Assembly: GCA_009738435.1 (NCBI GenBank) | Contig: CP046522.1 | Location: 2,015,249 to 2,079,248, forward strand | Length of the DNA stretch: 64,000 bases | Reading direction: 5' to 3' | From: Clostridium bovifaecis | Lineage (GTDB): Bacteria; Bacillota; Clostridia; Clostridiales; Clostridiaceae | Shown here: piece after piece, positions 35,935-45,836 of the stretch | How the letters are laid out: each line of letters begins with the position of its first letter | How positions within the stretch are numbered: the stretch's first letter is position 1 | Notes under the pieces: model-generated | Databases searched by the model: none | Seen by the model: only the letters and a program-made list of their open reading frames with translations | What the model was told of the DNA's origin: nothing | Made by a program: the position numbers and the translations under genes

Positions 35935-36864
35935 CTAATTATAAACGTCTAACATATTCTTAATTCTTCTGATAAGCTCATCTCGCACATTTGAAGGTTC
36001 AAGGCATTCACATTTGTTTCCAAAGCTAAGCAAAAGGTTATAACCAAGATCATCTTCTACAAACGGAAAGTCGACAATCAATTTATTATTCCCACAAGTT
36101 TCTATACTTTCTTCTCCGCAATGTTCTACCATTCTCTCTCTTAGAGATTCATCAACCAAAAGTTTAATTGTAATAATTCTTTTCTCTATATAATCCCAAG
36201 CACCTAATGATTTGACATCAAACTCCCGAAGATTAAATGTGTCATCAAGAATCTCAAGGGCTGAAATGCGAGAAAGTTTAAACACGCGAAAATCCTGCCT
36301 TGAAATGCAGTAACCTTGTAAATACCAATTTGATTCCTTTAACACAAGTCGATAGGGTTCAATTTTTCGATTACTCTTTTTACCATTACGATCAGAATAT
36401 TTAAAAGCCAAAAGGTTTTTTTCATTCAGAGCTGTTTTAATTTTTTCAAGGTTAGGCTGCATATTCTTATTGCCAACCCATGGAGAAAGATCTATAGTAA
36501 TTTGGTTTGATTTTAATTCAATATCCCTAATCTGTTCTTCTGGAACTAATCCTTTTACCTTCGCTAGAGCATTAATAATTTCATCATTAGTCATTGTCGA
36601 AGAGATACTTCCTAGTCCCATTAAAAGTGCTGCAATATCCGAATTAGTAAAAAGCTTCTTATCAATTTTATATTCTTCCATAATTCCAATACCACCGTTA
36701 ATTCCGGGATAAGTAATTATAGGAATACCTGCTGAGTTTATTGTTTCTATATCTCTATATATAGTCCGAGGGGTTACTTCAAACATCTCTGCAAGCTTAG
36801 TTGCACTAATTTTTTTACGTTGAAGCAATACCATAATAATGGAGATTAGCCTATCTATTCTCAA
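35935..36864 (-). CDS. YafY-type HTH/WYL-domain transcriptional regulator
   Basis: 309 residues, starting with TTG at 36864 behind AAAGGA. An N-terminal DeoR-like HTH (residues 1-60: MRIDRLISIIMVLLQRKKISATKLAEMFEVTPRTIYRDI). A central WYL domain (about 140-215) has LAFKYSDRNGKKSNRKIEPYRLVLKESNWYLQGYC, and a WCX tail follows with 'LLLSFGNKCECLEPSNVRDEL'. WYL proteins bind nucleotides or small ligands. It diverges from the PNPOx-like gene at 37002, with a 137-base shared promoter region, so it probably regulates that gene. Confidence 0.92.
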   Translation of the reverse strand: MRIDRLISIIMVLLQRKKISATKLAEMFEVTPRTIYRDIETINSAGIPIITYPGINGGIGIMEEYKIDKKLFTNSDIAALLMGLGSISSTMTNDEIINALAKVKGLVPEEQIRDIELKSNQITIDLSPWVGNKNMQPNLEKIKTALNEKNLLAFKYSDRNGKKSNRKIEPYRLVLKESNWYLQGYCISRQDFRVFKLSRISALEILDDTFNLREFDVKSLGAWDYIEKRIITIKLLVDESLRERMVEHCGEESIETCGNNKLIVDFPFVEDDLGYNLLLSFGNKCECLEPSNVRDELIRRIKNMLDVYN

Positions 36865-37001
36865 ATTTCATCAATCCTTTATTAATTTATTTCATCATAT
36901 AACCCTGACATACTGTTGTCAAGGTTATATAGTAGAATAGAACTGTATTAAGAAAGGAATCTTAATATTGATTTGAAAATAATTCAAAAAGGAGAATAGA
37001 A

Positions 37002-37424
37002 ATGGATTTTTTACAAGAGTTTAATAGAATAATGGAAAACACTAATAATATTGCTTTAGCAACCACTGTAGAGAATATACCAAATGTCAGGATTGTAAAT
37101 TTTTATTATAACCCCCAAAACAAAGGTATTGTTTATTTTGCATCTTTTAAAGGAAATCCTAAGACATTAGAATTCTCTAAAAATGATAAGGTAGCATTTA
37201 CTACAGTACCAACTGAAAGCAGTGAACATGTTAGAGTTACTAATGCCACAGTTCAAAGGAGTCATCTAACAATATATGATTTAAAAGATGCATTTATTAA
37301 AAAATTGCCAAGTTACGAAACGTTAATAGCACAGGCCGGAGATATGTTAGATGTTTATGAGATTCATTTTAAAGAAGCAGGGGTAACTTTAGATGTCAAA
37401 CAGGCTGGTAAGATAACCTTATAG
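37002..37424 (+). CDS. Pyridoxamine 5'-phosphate oxidase-fold flavin protein
   Basis: 140 residues of the split-barrel fold: an N-terminal helix, then IALATTVENIPNVRIVNFYYNPQNKGIVYFASFKGNPKTLEFSKNDKVAFTTV, the beta-barrel FMN-binding half, and a C-terminal strand EIHFKEAGVTLDV. AAAGGAGA lies before ATG. Members reduce or bind flavin (FMN, F420) and often act on nitro compounds or other xenobiotics; the substrate is unknown. It is divergent from the WYL regulator and followed by a strong terminator (37529-37560). Confidence 0.88.
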   Translation: MDFLQEFNRIMENTNNIALATTVENIPNVRIVNFYYNPQNKGIVYFASFKGNPKTLEFSKNDKVAFTTVPTESSEHVRVTNATVQRSHLTIYDLKDAFIKKLPSYETLIAQAGDMLDVYEIHFKEAGVTLDVKQAGKITL

Positions 37425-37528
37425 AATATACTTTATATTTATTAATTTTAATACTTCTAAATTCATGGAAAGCTCCAATCCACTATCCCTACTGTTCCTT
37501 AAAAAATATCTTACTTTTGGGATAACTA

Positions 37529-37560
37529 AAAAAGCTCACAGGCTTTACCTGTGAGCTTTA
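37529..37560 (+). terminator. Terminator of the PNPOx-like gene
   Basis: Perfect 12-bp arms AAAGCTCACAGG / CCTGTGAGCTTT with a 5-base loop. The 150 bases that follow hold a further palindrome (AACTTCTTAAGAAGTT near 37685) but no gene. Confidence 0.85.
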
Positions 37561-37709
37561 AATCAAAACTTTATAGATATCTACCAGATTTGAAAGAATC
37601 CTTCCAAATAATAAACATCTGCCGGAAAAGCCCTTCCTCTAAGAGCCACAGTGAAATAAAGGAATAAAACTCCTTAAGTTCTAAACTTCTTAAGAAGTTT
37701 CATTCTTAT

Positions 37710-38512
37710 TTAATGTTCCATTTTTGACTCCAAATCCATTATTTTTTCGATTTCCACTTGGATATTGTACGCGATGTCATTTAAACTACCTAGAATATAG
37801 CTATGCATATATGGAGGCATATCTGGCATAGGTTTATGAGAATTTACACTTATTACATAGTCACTAACCACATTGGGCAGCTTATTTTTATCTACTATTA
37901 ATAGAGTGGTATGTTTACCTAAGTGTGCAAGTAAAACCCCTGATGTAATATGATACCACTTCCTAAGTTAACCAAAGGTAAATGACCAGCCATCTTTTTT
38001 ATTATGTTTCCAGCCAAAGGTATCAACTGGGCTTTCATATTTTGCAAAATTAACTGAAATATATAATAATTTTTATTGGTATTATTAGATATGAAACTTT
38101 TAATAGAATTTGGTATCTTATTCTGCTGTACGAACAAAATTGGTGTTCCCTTATGAGCAGCATAAAAAGCTGAAGTTATTCCTTCGTTATAGTCTTGGCC
38201 AGATATTACTATAATATCTTTATTTCCCTCTTCGGAAGTAGATGGAATCACTTTTAATCTAAACGTAGCAATATCTTAACATGCTTTATATACATCCTCA
38301 GAACTGGTAATCCTATAGGTAGTTAATCCTGCCATTCTTAATTGATTCTCAACCATTTGAGAAATTCGTCCTATAATTAATACTTTCGCAGATACTTTTT
38401 CACCAGTTGGATTGAGTCTTAATATTTCATTTAAAGTTATAACTGGCTGATATCTTTCAGTAAACATAATTGGAGCATTAATAGGAAAGTGAACTACACT
38501 GGATGCAGCTTC
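37710..38512 (-). pseudogene. Decayed CWB2-type cell-wall-binding protein gene
   Basis: The minus strand reads as a clostridial cell-wall-binding repeat 2 protein with no start: EAASSVVHFPINAPIMF, VITLNEILRLNPTG, KVLIIGRISQMVENQLRMAGLTTYRI, then an in-frame TAA at 38276-38278 (where KAC-stop-DIATFRLKVIP continues the frame), KDIIVISGQDYNEGITSAFYAAHKGTPILFV, a one-base deletion near 37960, and HITSGVLLAHLGKHTTLLIVDKNKLP to a natural-looking end at 37710. The family binds anionic wall polymers and anchors surface proteins. One nonsense codon, one frameshift and a missing 5' end show real decay rather than sequencing noise. Confidence 0.85.
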
Positions 38513-38578
38513 CTACAGATGAAAAAAACTCTATACATTTTGAATCCTGAGCCTTTCAATTTCCAAAGATACTCTACT

Positions 38579-40492
38579 CTATTTCAAACCAACTTTCTTC
38601 TCTATTTCTTCTTTTATTTTTGAAATAAATCCTTCTAAAGCCATAACTCCAATATCACCTTGTTTTCTATCTCTTACAGCCGCAGTTCCTTCGTTCATTT
38701 CCTTTTCTCCTATTACAAGCATGTACGGAACCTTTTGAAGTTGGGCTTCTCTTATCTTATATCCAATCTTTTCATTTCTTAAATCTATTTCAACTCTTAT
38801 ATCATTTTTCTTTAATTCACTAGCAACTTTCTTTACATAATCAGCTTGAGCATCTGATATATTCATGATCTTAACCTGTACTGGTGCAAGCCATGTTGGG
38901 AATGCCCCAGCATAGTGCTCAGTAAGTATTCCTATAAATCTTTCAATAGAACCAAATACAACTCTATGAATCATAACCGGTGTGTGTTTTTCTCCATCAG
39001 CACCTATATAAGCTAAGCCAAAATTTCCTGGCATTTGGAAATCAAGCTGAACAGTTCCACACTGCCATGTTCTACCTATGCAGTCTCGCAAATGGAAGTC
39101 TATCTTAGGTCCATAGAATGCACCATCACCTTCATTAACTTTGTAGTCAAGTCCTATTGCTTCCAATGCACTTCTTAATCCATTAGTTGCTGCTTCCCAA
39201 TCTTCATCGCTTCCCATAGAATCCTCTGGTCTTGTTGAAAGTTCAACAAAATATTCAAAACCAAACACTTTATAGAAACCATCTATAAGTTTTATAACTT
39301 TTAATAACTCTTCTTGTATCTGTTCCTTAGTTATGAATATATGAGCATCATCTTGAGTAAAGCATCTAACTCTCATTAACCCATGTAATGCACCTGATTT
39401 TTCATGTCTATGCACTACTCCCATTTCCGCATATCTTAATGGAAGTTCTCTATATGAATGTATTTGATTCCTATAAACAAGTATTGATCCAGGACAATTC
39501 ATTGGTTTTATAGCATAATCACCCTCATCTATCTTAGTGAAATACATATTTTCATGATAGTGATCCCAGTGTCCTGATTGATGCCATAATGATTCATTTA
39601 AAATTATAGGAGTCATTATTTCATCATAGTCAGCTTTTCTGTGCATCTCTCTCCAGAAATTCTGAAGTGTATTTCTCACTACCATTCCCTTTGGATGGAA
39701 GAATGGGAATCCTGGACCTTCTTCCTGAATACTAAATAAATCTAATTCTTTTCCTAATTTTCTATGATCTCTCTTTTTAGCTTCTTCAAGCATCTTTAAA
39801 TAATCCTCAAGATCAGCTTTTTTTTCAAATGCTGTTCCATAAATTCTTTGGAGCATTTTATTTTTTTCGTTGCCTCTCCAATAAGCTCCTGCTATTGATA
39901 GAAGTTTTACAGCCTTAACTCTTCCAGTTGAAGGTACGTGAGGTCCTGCACATAAGTCGGTGAATTCACCTTCTTTATAGAAAGATATTATTGAATCTTC
40001 TGGTAGATCATTTATTAATTCAACCTTATAAGACTCCCCTTTCTCTTCCATTAGCTTTACAGCCTCTGCCCTTGGAAGTTCAAATCTTTCAAGCTTGAAA
40101 TCTTCTTTTATTATTTTATTCATTTCTCCTTCTATCGTATCTAGCATTTCTGGAGTGAATGAAAAATCTGCTTCAAAGTCATAATAGAATCCTGTATCTA
40201 TTGCTGGTCCTATAGCTAGCTTAACATTTGGATAAAGCCTTTTCACTGCTTGAGCAAGTATATGTGAAGCTGTATGTCTTAGCGTCTTTTTACCATCTTC
40301 ATTATCAAATGTTAAGATTTCTAAACTACAATCATCATTAATTTCTGTCATTACTTCTGCTGACACACCATTTATTTTAGCACCTAAAGCTTTTTTAGCT
40401 AATGATGTGCTCAATTTACCAGCTACCTCTATTACTTTTATTCCTTTTTCCACTTCAATAAAACTTCCATCTTTCAAAGTGATTTTTACCAT
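38579..40492 (-). CDS. thrS: Threonyl-tRNA synthetase
   Basis: The start is ATG 40492 behind GGGAGGAAG; a frame to 40516 adds eight residues without a site. 637 residues, with all domains: TGS (1-60: MVKITLKDGSFIEVEKGIKV), editing domain with HTASHILAQA and CAGPHVPSTG, catalytic core with GFPFFHPKGMVVRNTL, motif 2 MRVRCFTQDDAHIF, the zinc Cys in MNCPGSILVYRNQIHSYRELPLRYAEMGVVHRHEKSGALHG, motif 3 MIHRVVFGSIERFIGIL, and the C-terminal anticodon domain. It charges tRNA-Thr. It is regulated by its own T-box leader upstream. Confidence 0.98.
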   Translation of the reverse strand: MVKITLKDGSFIEVEKGIKVIEVAGKLSTSLAKKALGAKINGVSAEVMTEINDDCSLEILTFDNEDGKKTLRHTASHILAQAVKRLYPNVKLAIGPAIDTGFYYDFEADFSFTPEMLDTIEGEMNKIIKEDFKLERFELPRAEAVKLMEEKGESYKVELINDLPEDSIISFYKEGEFTDLCAGPHVPSTGRVKAVKLLSIAGAYWRGNEKNKMLQRIYGTAFEKKADLEDYLKMLEEAKKRDHRKLGKELDLFSIQEEGPGFPFFHPKGMVVRNTLQNFWREMHRKADYDEIMTPIILNESLWHQSGHWDHYHENMYFTKIDEGDYAIKPMNCPGSILVYRNQIHSYRELPLRYAEMGVVHRHEKSGALHGLMRVRCFTQDDAHIFITKEQIQEELLKVIKLIDGFYKVFGFEYFVELSTRPEDSMGSDEDWEAATNGLRSALEAIGLDYKVNEGDGAFYGPKIDFHLRDCIGRTWQCGTVQLDFQMPGNFGLAYIGADGEKHTPVMIHRVVFGSIERFIGILTEHYAGAFPTWLAPVQVKIMNISDAQADYVKKVASELKKNDIRVEIDLRNEKIGYKIREAQLQKVPYMLVIGEKEMNEGTAAVRDRKQGDIGVMALEGFISKIKEEIEKKVGLK

Positions 40493-40540
40493 GATTTCTT
40501 CCTCCCTTTGCACCATTTCTTATGAATTGTTTTTTCAAAA

Positions 40541-40850
40541 AATAAAACACTCATCCCATATATATGGGACGAGTGTTGAACGCGGTTCCACCCAAATTTA
40601 ACATCAACTATAAAACTATAATTAATAGACAAAACAAAAATACTAAATATTTTGTGCTTCTTATCTAATCAATTTAATAAATAATTGCTATCATCTCTAG
40701 ACCTTTAACGCAGGTTAACGATATTACTTACTATGATTCAGTATACAGCTCAAAGGTGGTTTTCAATAATCCTTGCACGAAGAATCTTTCAGCCGATGAA
40801 TTCTTCTCTCTGGGAGCAGCATATTATTTACTCTTCCTTTTCATTGCTTT
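40541..40850 (-). ncRNA. T-box leader of thrS with ACC (Thr) specifier
   Basis: On the minus strand, the T-box sequence GGGTGGAACCGCG lies at about 40581-40593. It is followed by a terminator (ACACTCGTCCCAT / ATGGGATGAGTGT with T-run) at 40545-40577. Stem I pairs AAAGG / CCTTT and AATAAT / ATTATT around a specifier loop whose 5' strand is AAGAGTA and whose 3' strand reads GAAA-ACC-A. ACC at 40758-40760 is a threonine codon, matching the gene. Confidence 0.93.
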
Positions 40851-40867
40851 TAATTTTATATTATAAG

Positions 40868-40896
40868 ATTATATTACTTAAGTTCCCATATGTCAA
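40868..40896 (-). promoter_or_regulatory. Promoter of thrS
   Basis: Consensus TTGACA (40891-40896), 17-base spacer and TATAAT (40868-40873) lie on the minus strand just upstream of the T-box leader. Confidence 0.85.
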
Positions 40897-41044
40897 TATA
40901 TGAAAACTTTTCTAATCTGTTACTTGTTTTTTCTTCACTTGTAGTAATTAATGCATATTTAATATTGTTTTTCACTATTAAGTTATAATCTATTTTATCT
41001 TCCACCTCTATTTTATAATCCACTATAGGAACGACTTGTACCAT
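40874..41044 (-). CDS. Possible 56-residue protein or gene remnant
   Basis: ATG 41044 opens a 56-codon frame, MVQVVPIVDYKIEVEDKI..., IKYALITTSEEKTSNRLEKF, with protein-like composition. The same frame continues upstream, past a TAG, to about 41085 as KKSAEKFIEKIVL. No ribosome binding site is evident and its 3' end overlaps the thrS promoter. More likely the tail of a decayed gene than a functional small protein; family not recognised. Confidence 0.3.
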   Translation of the reverse strand: MVQVVPIVDYKIEVEDKIDYNLIVKNNIKYALITTSEEKTSNRLEKFSYIDIWELK

Positions 41045-41089
41045 CCACTAAAGTACTATTTTCTCAATAAATTTTTCTGCAGACTTTTT

Positions 41090-43345
41090 CTATTCTGTTC
41101 CAGCCTTTAGCGCCTCGCTCATAGAGACTGCGTTCACCTTCTTTGCACACATGAGTTTACTTATCTGGTAGGTTAGCATAATGGCTACAAAACAAATAAT
41201 CACATAAAGCGGACTAATAATGGTTGGCAGCACTAAATTAATCATAGATCCTAGGTATCCGTACATTGCGCTCATTGACGCCGTCATAACAGGAATGCTG
41301 ATAATAAATCCAGCCAATATTATAAAGGTAGAGCTGTTTAGTATCAAGGACCGGATTTCACGGCGCCTATAGCCAAATATCTTAAAAAGCGAGATGGTGT
41401 TTCTACTTTCCTCAATAATAAGCGAAGTTACAAGATAGATAATAATCAATCCTATAACACAAGCGATAATGGTCATCGCTGCCACCATGGAAACCATTGG
41501 CCCTAACAGTTCATCCATGGCACTGGCAGTCTCCCTCAGTGACTTTGTTCCTGAAAGCTGTCCGTCAGGAATATCAAGCTTTTTCGTGCTCCAAAGCCCC
41601 ATATAGCTGCTTTGGGGAAGCCCCAGCTTTACGTTAAACTTATCTATAGGCATAAAAATAAATTGTCCAGCGTAGGAGTTGGCAACAGCATCAATATGAA
41701 AGGTATATGACTTTCCATCCTGCTTATTCATAAAACTTACGCTATCGCCTGCCTTAATTCCCAATCGATCTGCCAAAGGCTTAGTAATGTTTGTCTGTCC
41801 ATTTGGAAGTGAGTTACCCTTGCTATCCTTAAGTGTCAAAATCGTCGACTTTGGCTCTACACCAGTTACGTAAAACTCAATTCCCTCGTTGTTTTCAGCA
41901 TAAAATCTTCCTGCGCCAAAAATCTCCGCACCTTTAGGTGCTTTACCGTATTGTAAATCCTTAAATGCGTATTCATATTCAAACCGATAAGTGTCCATGG
42001 TACTGCTCTTGAATGCATAGTCCATAGAGTTCATAATTGTGAAATCAAACAGCATGAATACAGATGCGCTGGTAACTCCCAAAAACAGGAACAAAAGCCT
42101 TGAAATACTTCTAAACTGCTCCCGAAGCTTAAACTTTGTACTAAATCTAAATCTCTCCAGCTTAAGCGCACGTTCCAAAGCATTAACCCTGGTTTTTTCT
42201 TTGCTGCCTTTCATAAGTTCAGCTGGAGAACGTTTAAGTTCCGAACGTATAACTAAATAGCTGCTGACACCCAGAAACAGCACGGGAGTTAATATTGCAA
42301 TAAAGAAGTTAAAAATGCTTAGTTTGATATCAATGATAGGAACATTATAGTATGATACCATAGCTATAACCGATGGTGCCACAGATGGCAGCGCTAGAAA
42401 ACCTCCTATCACTCCTCCCGCTATTGCGAGCAGCAGAGGAATGGCCATATAGTGGCGTATCAACTCACGCCGCCTGTAGCCTTGTGCGTAGAGTGCCCCG
42501 ATAATCACCGATTCTTGACGTATCATACGCCATATCATAATACCAATAATTAAACAGCAAAGAAGAAACATTATCGCCGGTAGTGGTACGCTCATGGCCT
42601 TTAGTCCGGTTATAGATGCCCAAGCTGTCCTTGCACGTTTATTGTTCATAATGTCAACCCAGTCGGATTCCGTTATGCCTTCTGCATGCAAACGCTGGCG
42701 AAACTGCCTTGCCTGCTTATTGAGGCTTTGCGTTCTATCATTAAATCTCACTGAATAAATGCTGGTAGGATTATCTATACCTGCAAACCCCTCCCGTTGT
42801 ATAACACCTACACCGAAATTGTTGGGTGAAACCATGATATCATTTACGTTCTTTAATGGATAGATATAGTGAGGTAGGGACACAAAGCCCACCACAGTAA
42901 AGGTTTTGCCTGCCGCTTCTATTTTGCTCCCCACAGCATAGCCATTTGCTTTTGCAAAAGCAGGATCAAGCAATATGTCTTCTGGCCCAAAAAGAGGCTG
43001 TCCCTCTATAACGGCTGGGATATTCAGCTTTTCTGTTTTACTGAGCAGCCGCAGTGTGAGGGAGTCGGAAAGTTCAGCATCGAAGCTTTTAGACTCTTCA
43101 ATTATGGCCTCCGCCTCTTTCTCTAATTCTGCCATATCTGTAATAGGATTGTTTGCTCTAAAGGACAAATCCTCCTGTTTATATCCCTCTGTAAATGTAG
43201 TAACTAAAGCAGCGAGATTCTGCGAAATCCCCGCAGCAACAATAAACGTAAAGCTCCCGAGCATGATTAGTATAAGAAGGCTAAGGTATCGTAATTTATT
43301 TTCCTTCAATATCCTTAAAATTCTTTTATTCAACCTCATTACCAC
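41090..43345 (-). CDS. FtsX-like ABC exporter permease (MacB/SalY-like topology)
   Basis: 751 residues. An N-terminal helix (20-45) is followed by a large extracytoplasmic domain (about 50-240), three helices (about 250-365), a cytoplasmic linker (about 380-405: SPAELMKG), a helix, a second extracytoplasmic domain (about 440-600) and three final helices. Duplicated FtsX cores are seen in IMIWRMIRQESVIIGALYAQGYRRRELIRHY and IIIYLVTSLIIEESRNTISLFKIFGYRRREI. This is the layout of eight- to ten-helix exporters used for peptide antibiotics, lipids or lipoproteins. It overlaps the ATPase gene by 7 bases, under a TetR regulator; visibly richer in G+C than its surroundings. Confidence 0.92.
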   Translation of the reverse strand: MVMRLNKRILRILKENKLRYLSLLILIMLGSFTFIVAAGISQNLAALVTTFTEGYKQEDLSFRANNPITDMAELEKEAEAIIEESKSFDAELSDSLTLRLLSKTEKLNIPAVIEGQPLFGPEDILLDPAFAKANGYAVGSKIEAAGKTFTVVGFVSLPHYIYPLKNVNDIMVSPNNFGVGVIQREGFAGIDNPTSIYSVRFNDRTQSLNKQARQFRQRLHAEGITESDWVDIMNNKRARTAWASITGLKAMSVPLPAIMFLLCCLIIGIMIWRMIRQESVIIGALYAQGYRRRELIRHYMAIPLLLAIAGGVIGGFLALPSVAPSVIAMVSYYNVPIIDIKLSIFNFFIAILTPVLFLGVSSYLVIRSELKRSPAELMKGSKEKTRVNALERALKLERFRFSTKFKLREQFRSISRLLFLFLGVTSASVFMLFDFTIMNSMDYAFKSSTMDTYRFEYEYAFKDLQYGKAPKGAEIFGAGRFYAENNEGIEFYVTGVEPKSTILTLKDSKGNSLPNGQTNITKPLADRLGIKAGDSVSFMNKQDGKSYTFHIDAVANSYAGQFIFMPIDKFNVKLGLPQSSYMGLWSTKKLDIPDGQLSGTKSLRETASAMDELLGPMVSMVAAMTIIACVIGLIIIYLVTSLIIEESRNTISLFKIFGYRRREIRSLILNSSTFIILAGFIISIPVMTASMSAMYGYLGSMINLVLPTIISPLYVIICFVAIMLTYQISKLMCAKKVNAVSMSEALKAGTE

Positions 43346-44037
43346 TCAATCCTTTCCGCCGGAACAATAGTCTGATTAAACGCTTCATCCACGATTTCCC
43401 CACTTCTGAGCTTAAATACCCAATTTGCCATTGCAGCAATAGCAGCATTATGAGTTATCATTAAAATAGTTGTTCCGTACTTTTGATTTACCTGCTGTAA
43501 AAGCTGCAGTATACTGCGGGACGTATGATAATCGAGGGCACCTGTTGGTTCATCGCATAGCAGCAGCTTTGGATTCTTGACAATTGCCCTGGCAATAGAT
43601 ACCCTCTGCTGCTCACCACCGCTAAGCTCCCTTGGGAAGCGATGTTTTTTATCCTGCATTCCTACCGCTGCTAAAACTTCGTCAACATTTAGAGGTGATT
43701 TGCTTATGTTAGAAACAACTTCTATGTTTTCAGCCACTGTAAGGTTGGGAACAAGGTTATAGAATTGGAATACGAAACCGATGTGCTCACGTCTATACTC
43801 GGTCAGCTGGTCGTCTTTCAAACTATTTACTTCGATCCCATCAACGAAGATACAGCCGCTGTCTCCCCTGTCAACTCCACCGATTATATTCATCAACGTT
43901 GATTTTCCTGAGCCTGATGGCCCTAGGATTACACCTATTTCTCCTTTGCCCAGCTTCATCCCGATTCCCTTCAAAACTTCAGTTTTTATTACACCTGATG
44001 TATAGCTTTTCTTCAAGTTCGAAACCTCAATAAACAT
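43339..44037 (-). CDS. ABC exporter ATP-binding protein (LolD/MacB type)
   Basis: 232 residues. Walker [18 protein letters not shown]-loop [19 protein letters not shown], signature [16 protein letters not shown], Walker [13 protein letters not shown] and switch His MITHNAAI: the standard LolD/MacB-type ATPase. It pairs with the FtsX-like permease downstream. It starts 2 bases after the end of the TetR regulator gene, so the three genes form one operon. Confidence 0.95.
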   Translation of the reverse strand: MFIEVSNLKKSYTSGVIKTEVLKGIGMKLGKGEIGVILGPSGSGKSTLMNIIGGVDRGDSGCIFVDGIEVNSLKDDQLTEYRREHIGFVFQFYNLVPNLTVAENIEVVSNISKSPLNVDEVLAAVGMQDKKHRFPRELSGGEQQRVSIARAIVKNPKLLLCDEPTGALDYHTSRSILQLLQQVNQKYGTTILMITHNAAIAAMANWVFKLRSGEIVDEAFNQTIVPAERIEW

Positions 44038-44038
44038 A

Positions 44039-44671
44039 CTATTCTTCCCCCTTTTTATAAAAACAAAGTTTTAAAATGTCAAAATACTCATCCCATTCCT
44101 CGAGTACTTCCATGCTGATATTTTTAAAAGAGTTGACTTTATTTCTTTGCTGCTCTGAAAAACTTAGCATTGTCCAATTAATAATATTCATCATTTTTTG
44201 AAAATCAATATCATCACGAAATTTTGTCCAATCAATATTTTTGTAGCCCATTTCGAGACCTCTTTCAATGGTATGCTTGCGAACTTTTTCAATTTCAGAT
44301 TTCACTTCTGCAAAGCTTTCATTACCAACAGCCTTAAGAAAATCAAAAGCCTGCGGAAATTTCTTCATAATTTTAAACTTTATCAATCCTATTTCCCTTG
44401 TTCTTTTAAAAAAATCTGTTTCACTATAATCAATTTCGTCGTAGATTTTATCTATAGTCTCAGCTGTGTATTCAAACAAAAATAAATATAACTCCTTCTT
44501 ACTCTTAAAATAGTTGAATAATGATCCTTTAGATATGTTCGCTTCTTTTATAATTTCGTTTGTAGAAGCCTTTTCATAACCATTTCGTGCGAACTCTTTA
44601 AGAGCTGCGTTAATAATGCGTTCCCGTTTCTCCTGTTCCAAGCTATAAAATTTCTGATATATAGTAACCAC
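44039..44671 (-). CDS. TetR/AcrR-family regulator of the FtsX-type exporter
   Basis: 210 residues. The N-terminal HTH (about residues 14-60) reads RERIINAALKEFARNGYEKASTNEIIKEANISKGSLFNYFKSKKELYLFLFEYT, the classic TetR DNA-binding domain. The all-helical C-terminal half holds the ligand pocket. It is the first gene of its operon and two strong palindromes lie 28-80 bases upstream. It probably represses the operon until a toxic ligand, likely an exported substrate, binds. Confidence 0.93.
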   Translation of the reverse strand: MVTIYQKFYSLEQEKRERIINAALKEFARNGYEKASTNEIIKEANISKGSLFNYFKSKKELYLFLFEYTAETIDKIYDEIDYSETDFFKRTREIGLIKFKIMKKFPQAFDFLKAVGNESFAEVKSEIEKVRKHTIERGLEMGYKNIDWTKFRDDIDFQKMMNIINWTMLSFSEQQRNKVNSFKNISMEVLEEWDEYFDILKLCFYKKGEE

Positions 44672-44698
44672 CTCATTTCTTTAGTATCAACAATCTAA

Positions 44699-44751
44699 TG
44701 ACCATATTGGTCATAATCTGATTTTATACCTATTGACCAATCCGGTCAATA
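44699..44751. promoter_or_regulatory. TetR operator pair overlapping promoter
   Basis: Two related palindromes: TGACCATATTGGTCA (44699-44713) and TTGACC-N5-GGTCAA (44733-44749, extended by one matching pair of bases). Both contain TGACC/GGTCA half-sites. On the minus strand, the second supplies a TTGACC -35 element followed by TATAAA or TAAAAT about 15-17 bases on, so repressor binding would block the promoter. From here to 45010 nothing else is recognisable. Confidence 0.8.
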
Positions 44752-45010
44752 GGTTTTCTAAATTTTTAAAAATAAAATTTCACTTAACAGCTAAAGCTTA
44801 TTTTAAAGAGAAAACCCTTCTATACTAGGACTGTTAATGGAAACTCTATAATGCCCTTAGGTGCTAGCCACATAAGATATGTTCCTATTTTCTATTTTGC
44901 ATATTTTTATTTCTGCGCAAAAATTATACTCCAAAAACAAAAGTTCCCCCAAACCTGTCTGAGAGAACATAAAACATGCATATATCTTGCATATTGAAAG
45001 AATATTATAA

Positions 45011-45787
45011 TTAATTTTTTAAGAATTGTTTTCTATTATTATATAAAGATTTATATCCTAAATTTAGTGATAAAAAAACTGTTAAGCTAACTGAAGTACA
45101 AATTGCAATCATAATAGCTATTTGATACATGATTGCTGTTGTTGGCAGCGTACCAGATAATATTTGTCCTGTCATCATTCCAGGTAAAAAAACTATCCCC
45201 ATCCCCACCATGGAATTTAGTGTAGGAATCAGTGCGGTTTCTAAAGCATTATTAGCTAAGGGCCTCAAAATATCTTTAGGTTCTACCCCTAAATTGAGTA
45301 AAGTATTAATTTTGCTTTTTTCCTTATTTACTGAATCCATAAAAGTTTTTATTCCAATGTTAATGCCGGTCATAGCATTGCCAATTATCATGCCAGCTAA
45401 AGGTATAGTGTATTGAGGATTGAATATTGATTTATTGACCACTACGGATACAAAGAAAATCAGAACGAACAACCCTGAGAGTGTTAAAGAAGCTCCTATT
45501 GCAATTTTAAAACTATTATTCAGATCTTTTCTGCTTCTAATTACTCTGTCAATAGAAAAAGCAATCATGGCTATCAGAAAAATTACAGTAAAGATAGGTT
45601 TCGGATTATCAAACATATACTGAAGTATATAACCCACAATGATAAGTTGAACAGTCATTCTTAGACTAGCTACTAAAAGTAATTTCGTTTGATTTATTTT
45701 TGATTTTTTCATTATTAATAAAACTATAATAAGCAGTAAATATATAAGTAAAAACTGAAAAATAGTCAGTGTGGCTATTCCCCCCAT
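45011..45787 (-). CDS. fetB: FetB-type (YbbM) ABC permease, iron/metal export
   Basis: 258 residues with six or seven membrane helices. It has the UPF0014 patterns LRMTVQLIIVGYIL, 'GMIIGNAMTGINIGIKTF', LNLGVEPKDILRPLANNALETALIPTLNSMVGMGIVFLPGMMTGQILSG and QIAIMIAICTS. In Escherichia coli FetAB exports iron and lowers oxidative stress. GGAGGGT precedes the start. It is paired with fetA 49 bases upstream. Confidence 0.93.
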   Translation of the reverse strand: MGGIATLTIFQFLLIYLLLIIVLLIMKKSKINQTKLLLVASLRMTVQLIIVGYILQYMFDNPKPIFTVIFLIAMIAFSIDRVIRSRKDLNNSFKIAIGASLTLSGLFVLIFFVSVVVNKSIFNPQYTIPLAGMIIGNAMTGINIGIKTFMDSVNKEKSKINTLLNLGVEPKDILRPLANNALETALIPTLNSMVGMGIVFLPGMMTGQILSGTLPTTAIMYQIAIMIAICTSVSLTVFLSLNLGYKSLYNNRKQFLKN

Positions 45788-45836
45788 TTTTAACCCTCCT
45801 TGCTGATTTCAATTCTATTTTCAGAAAATGTATCAA

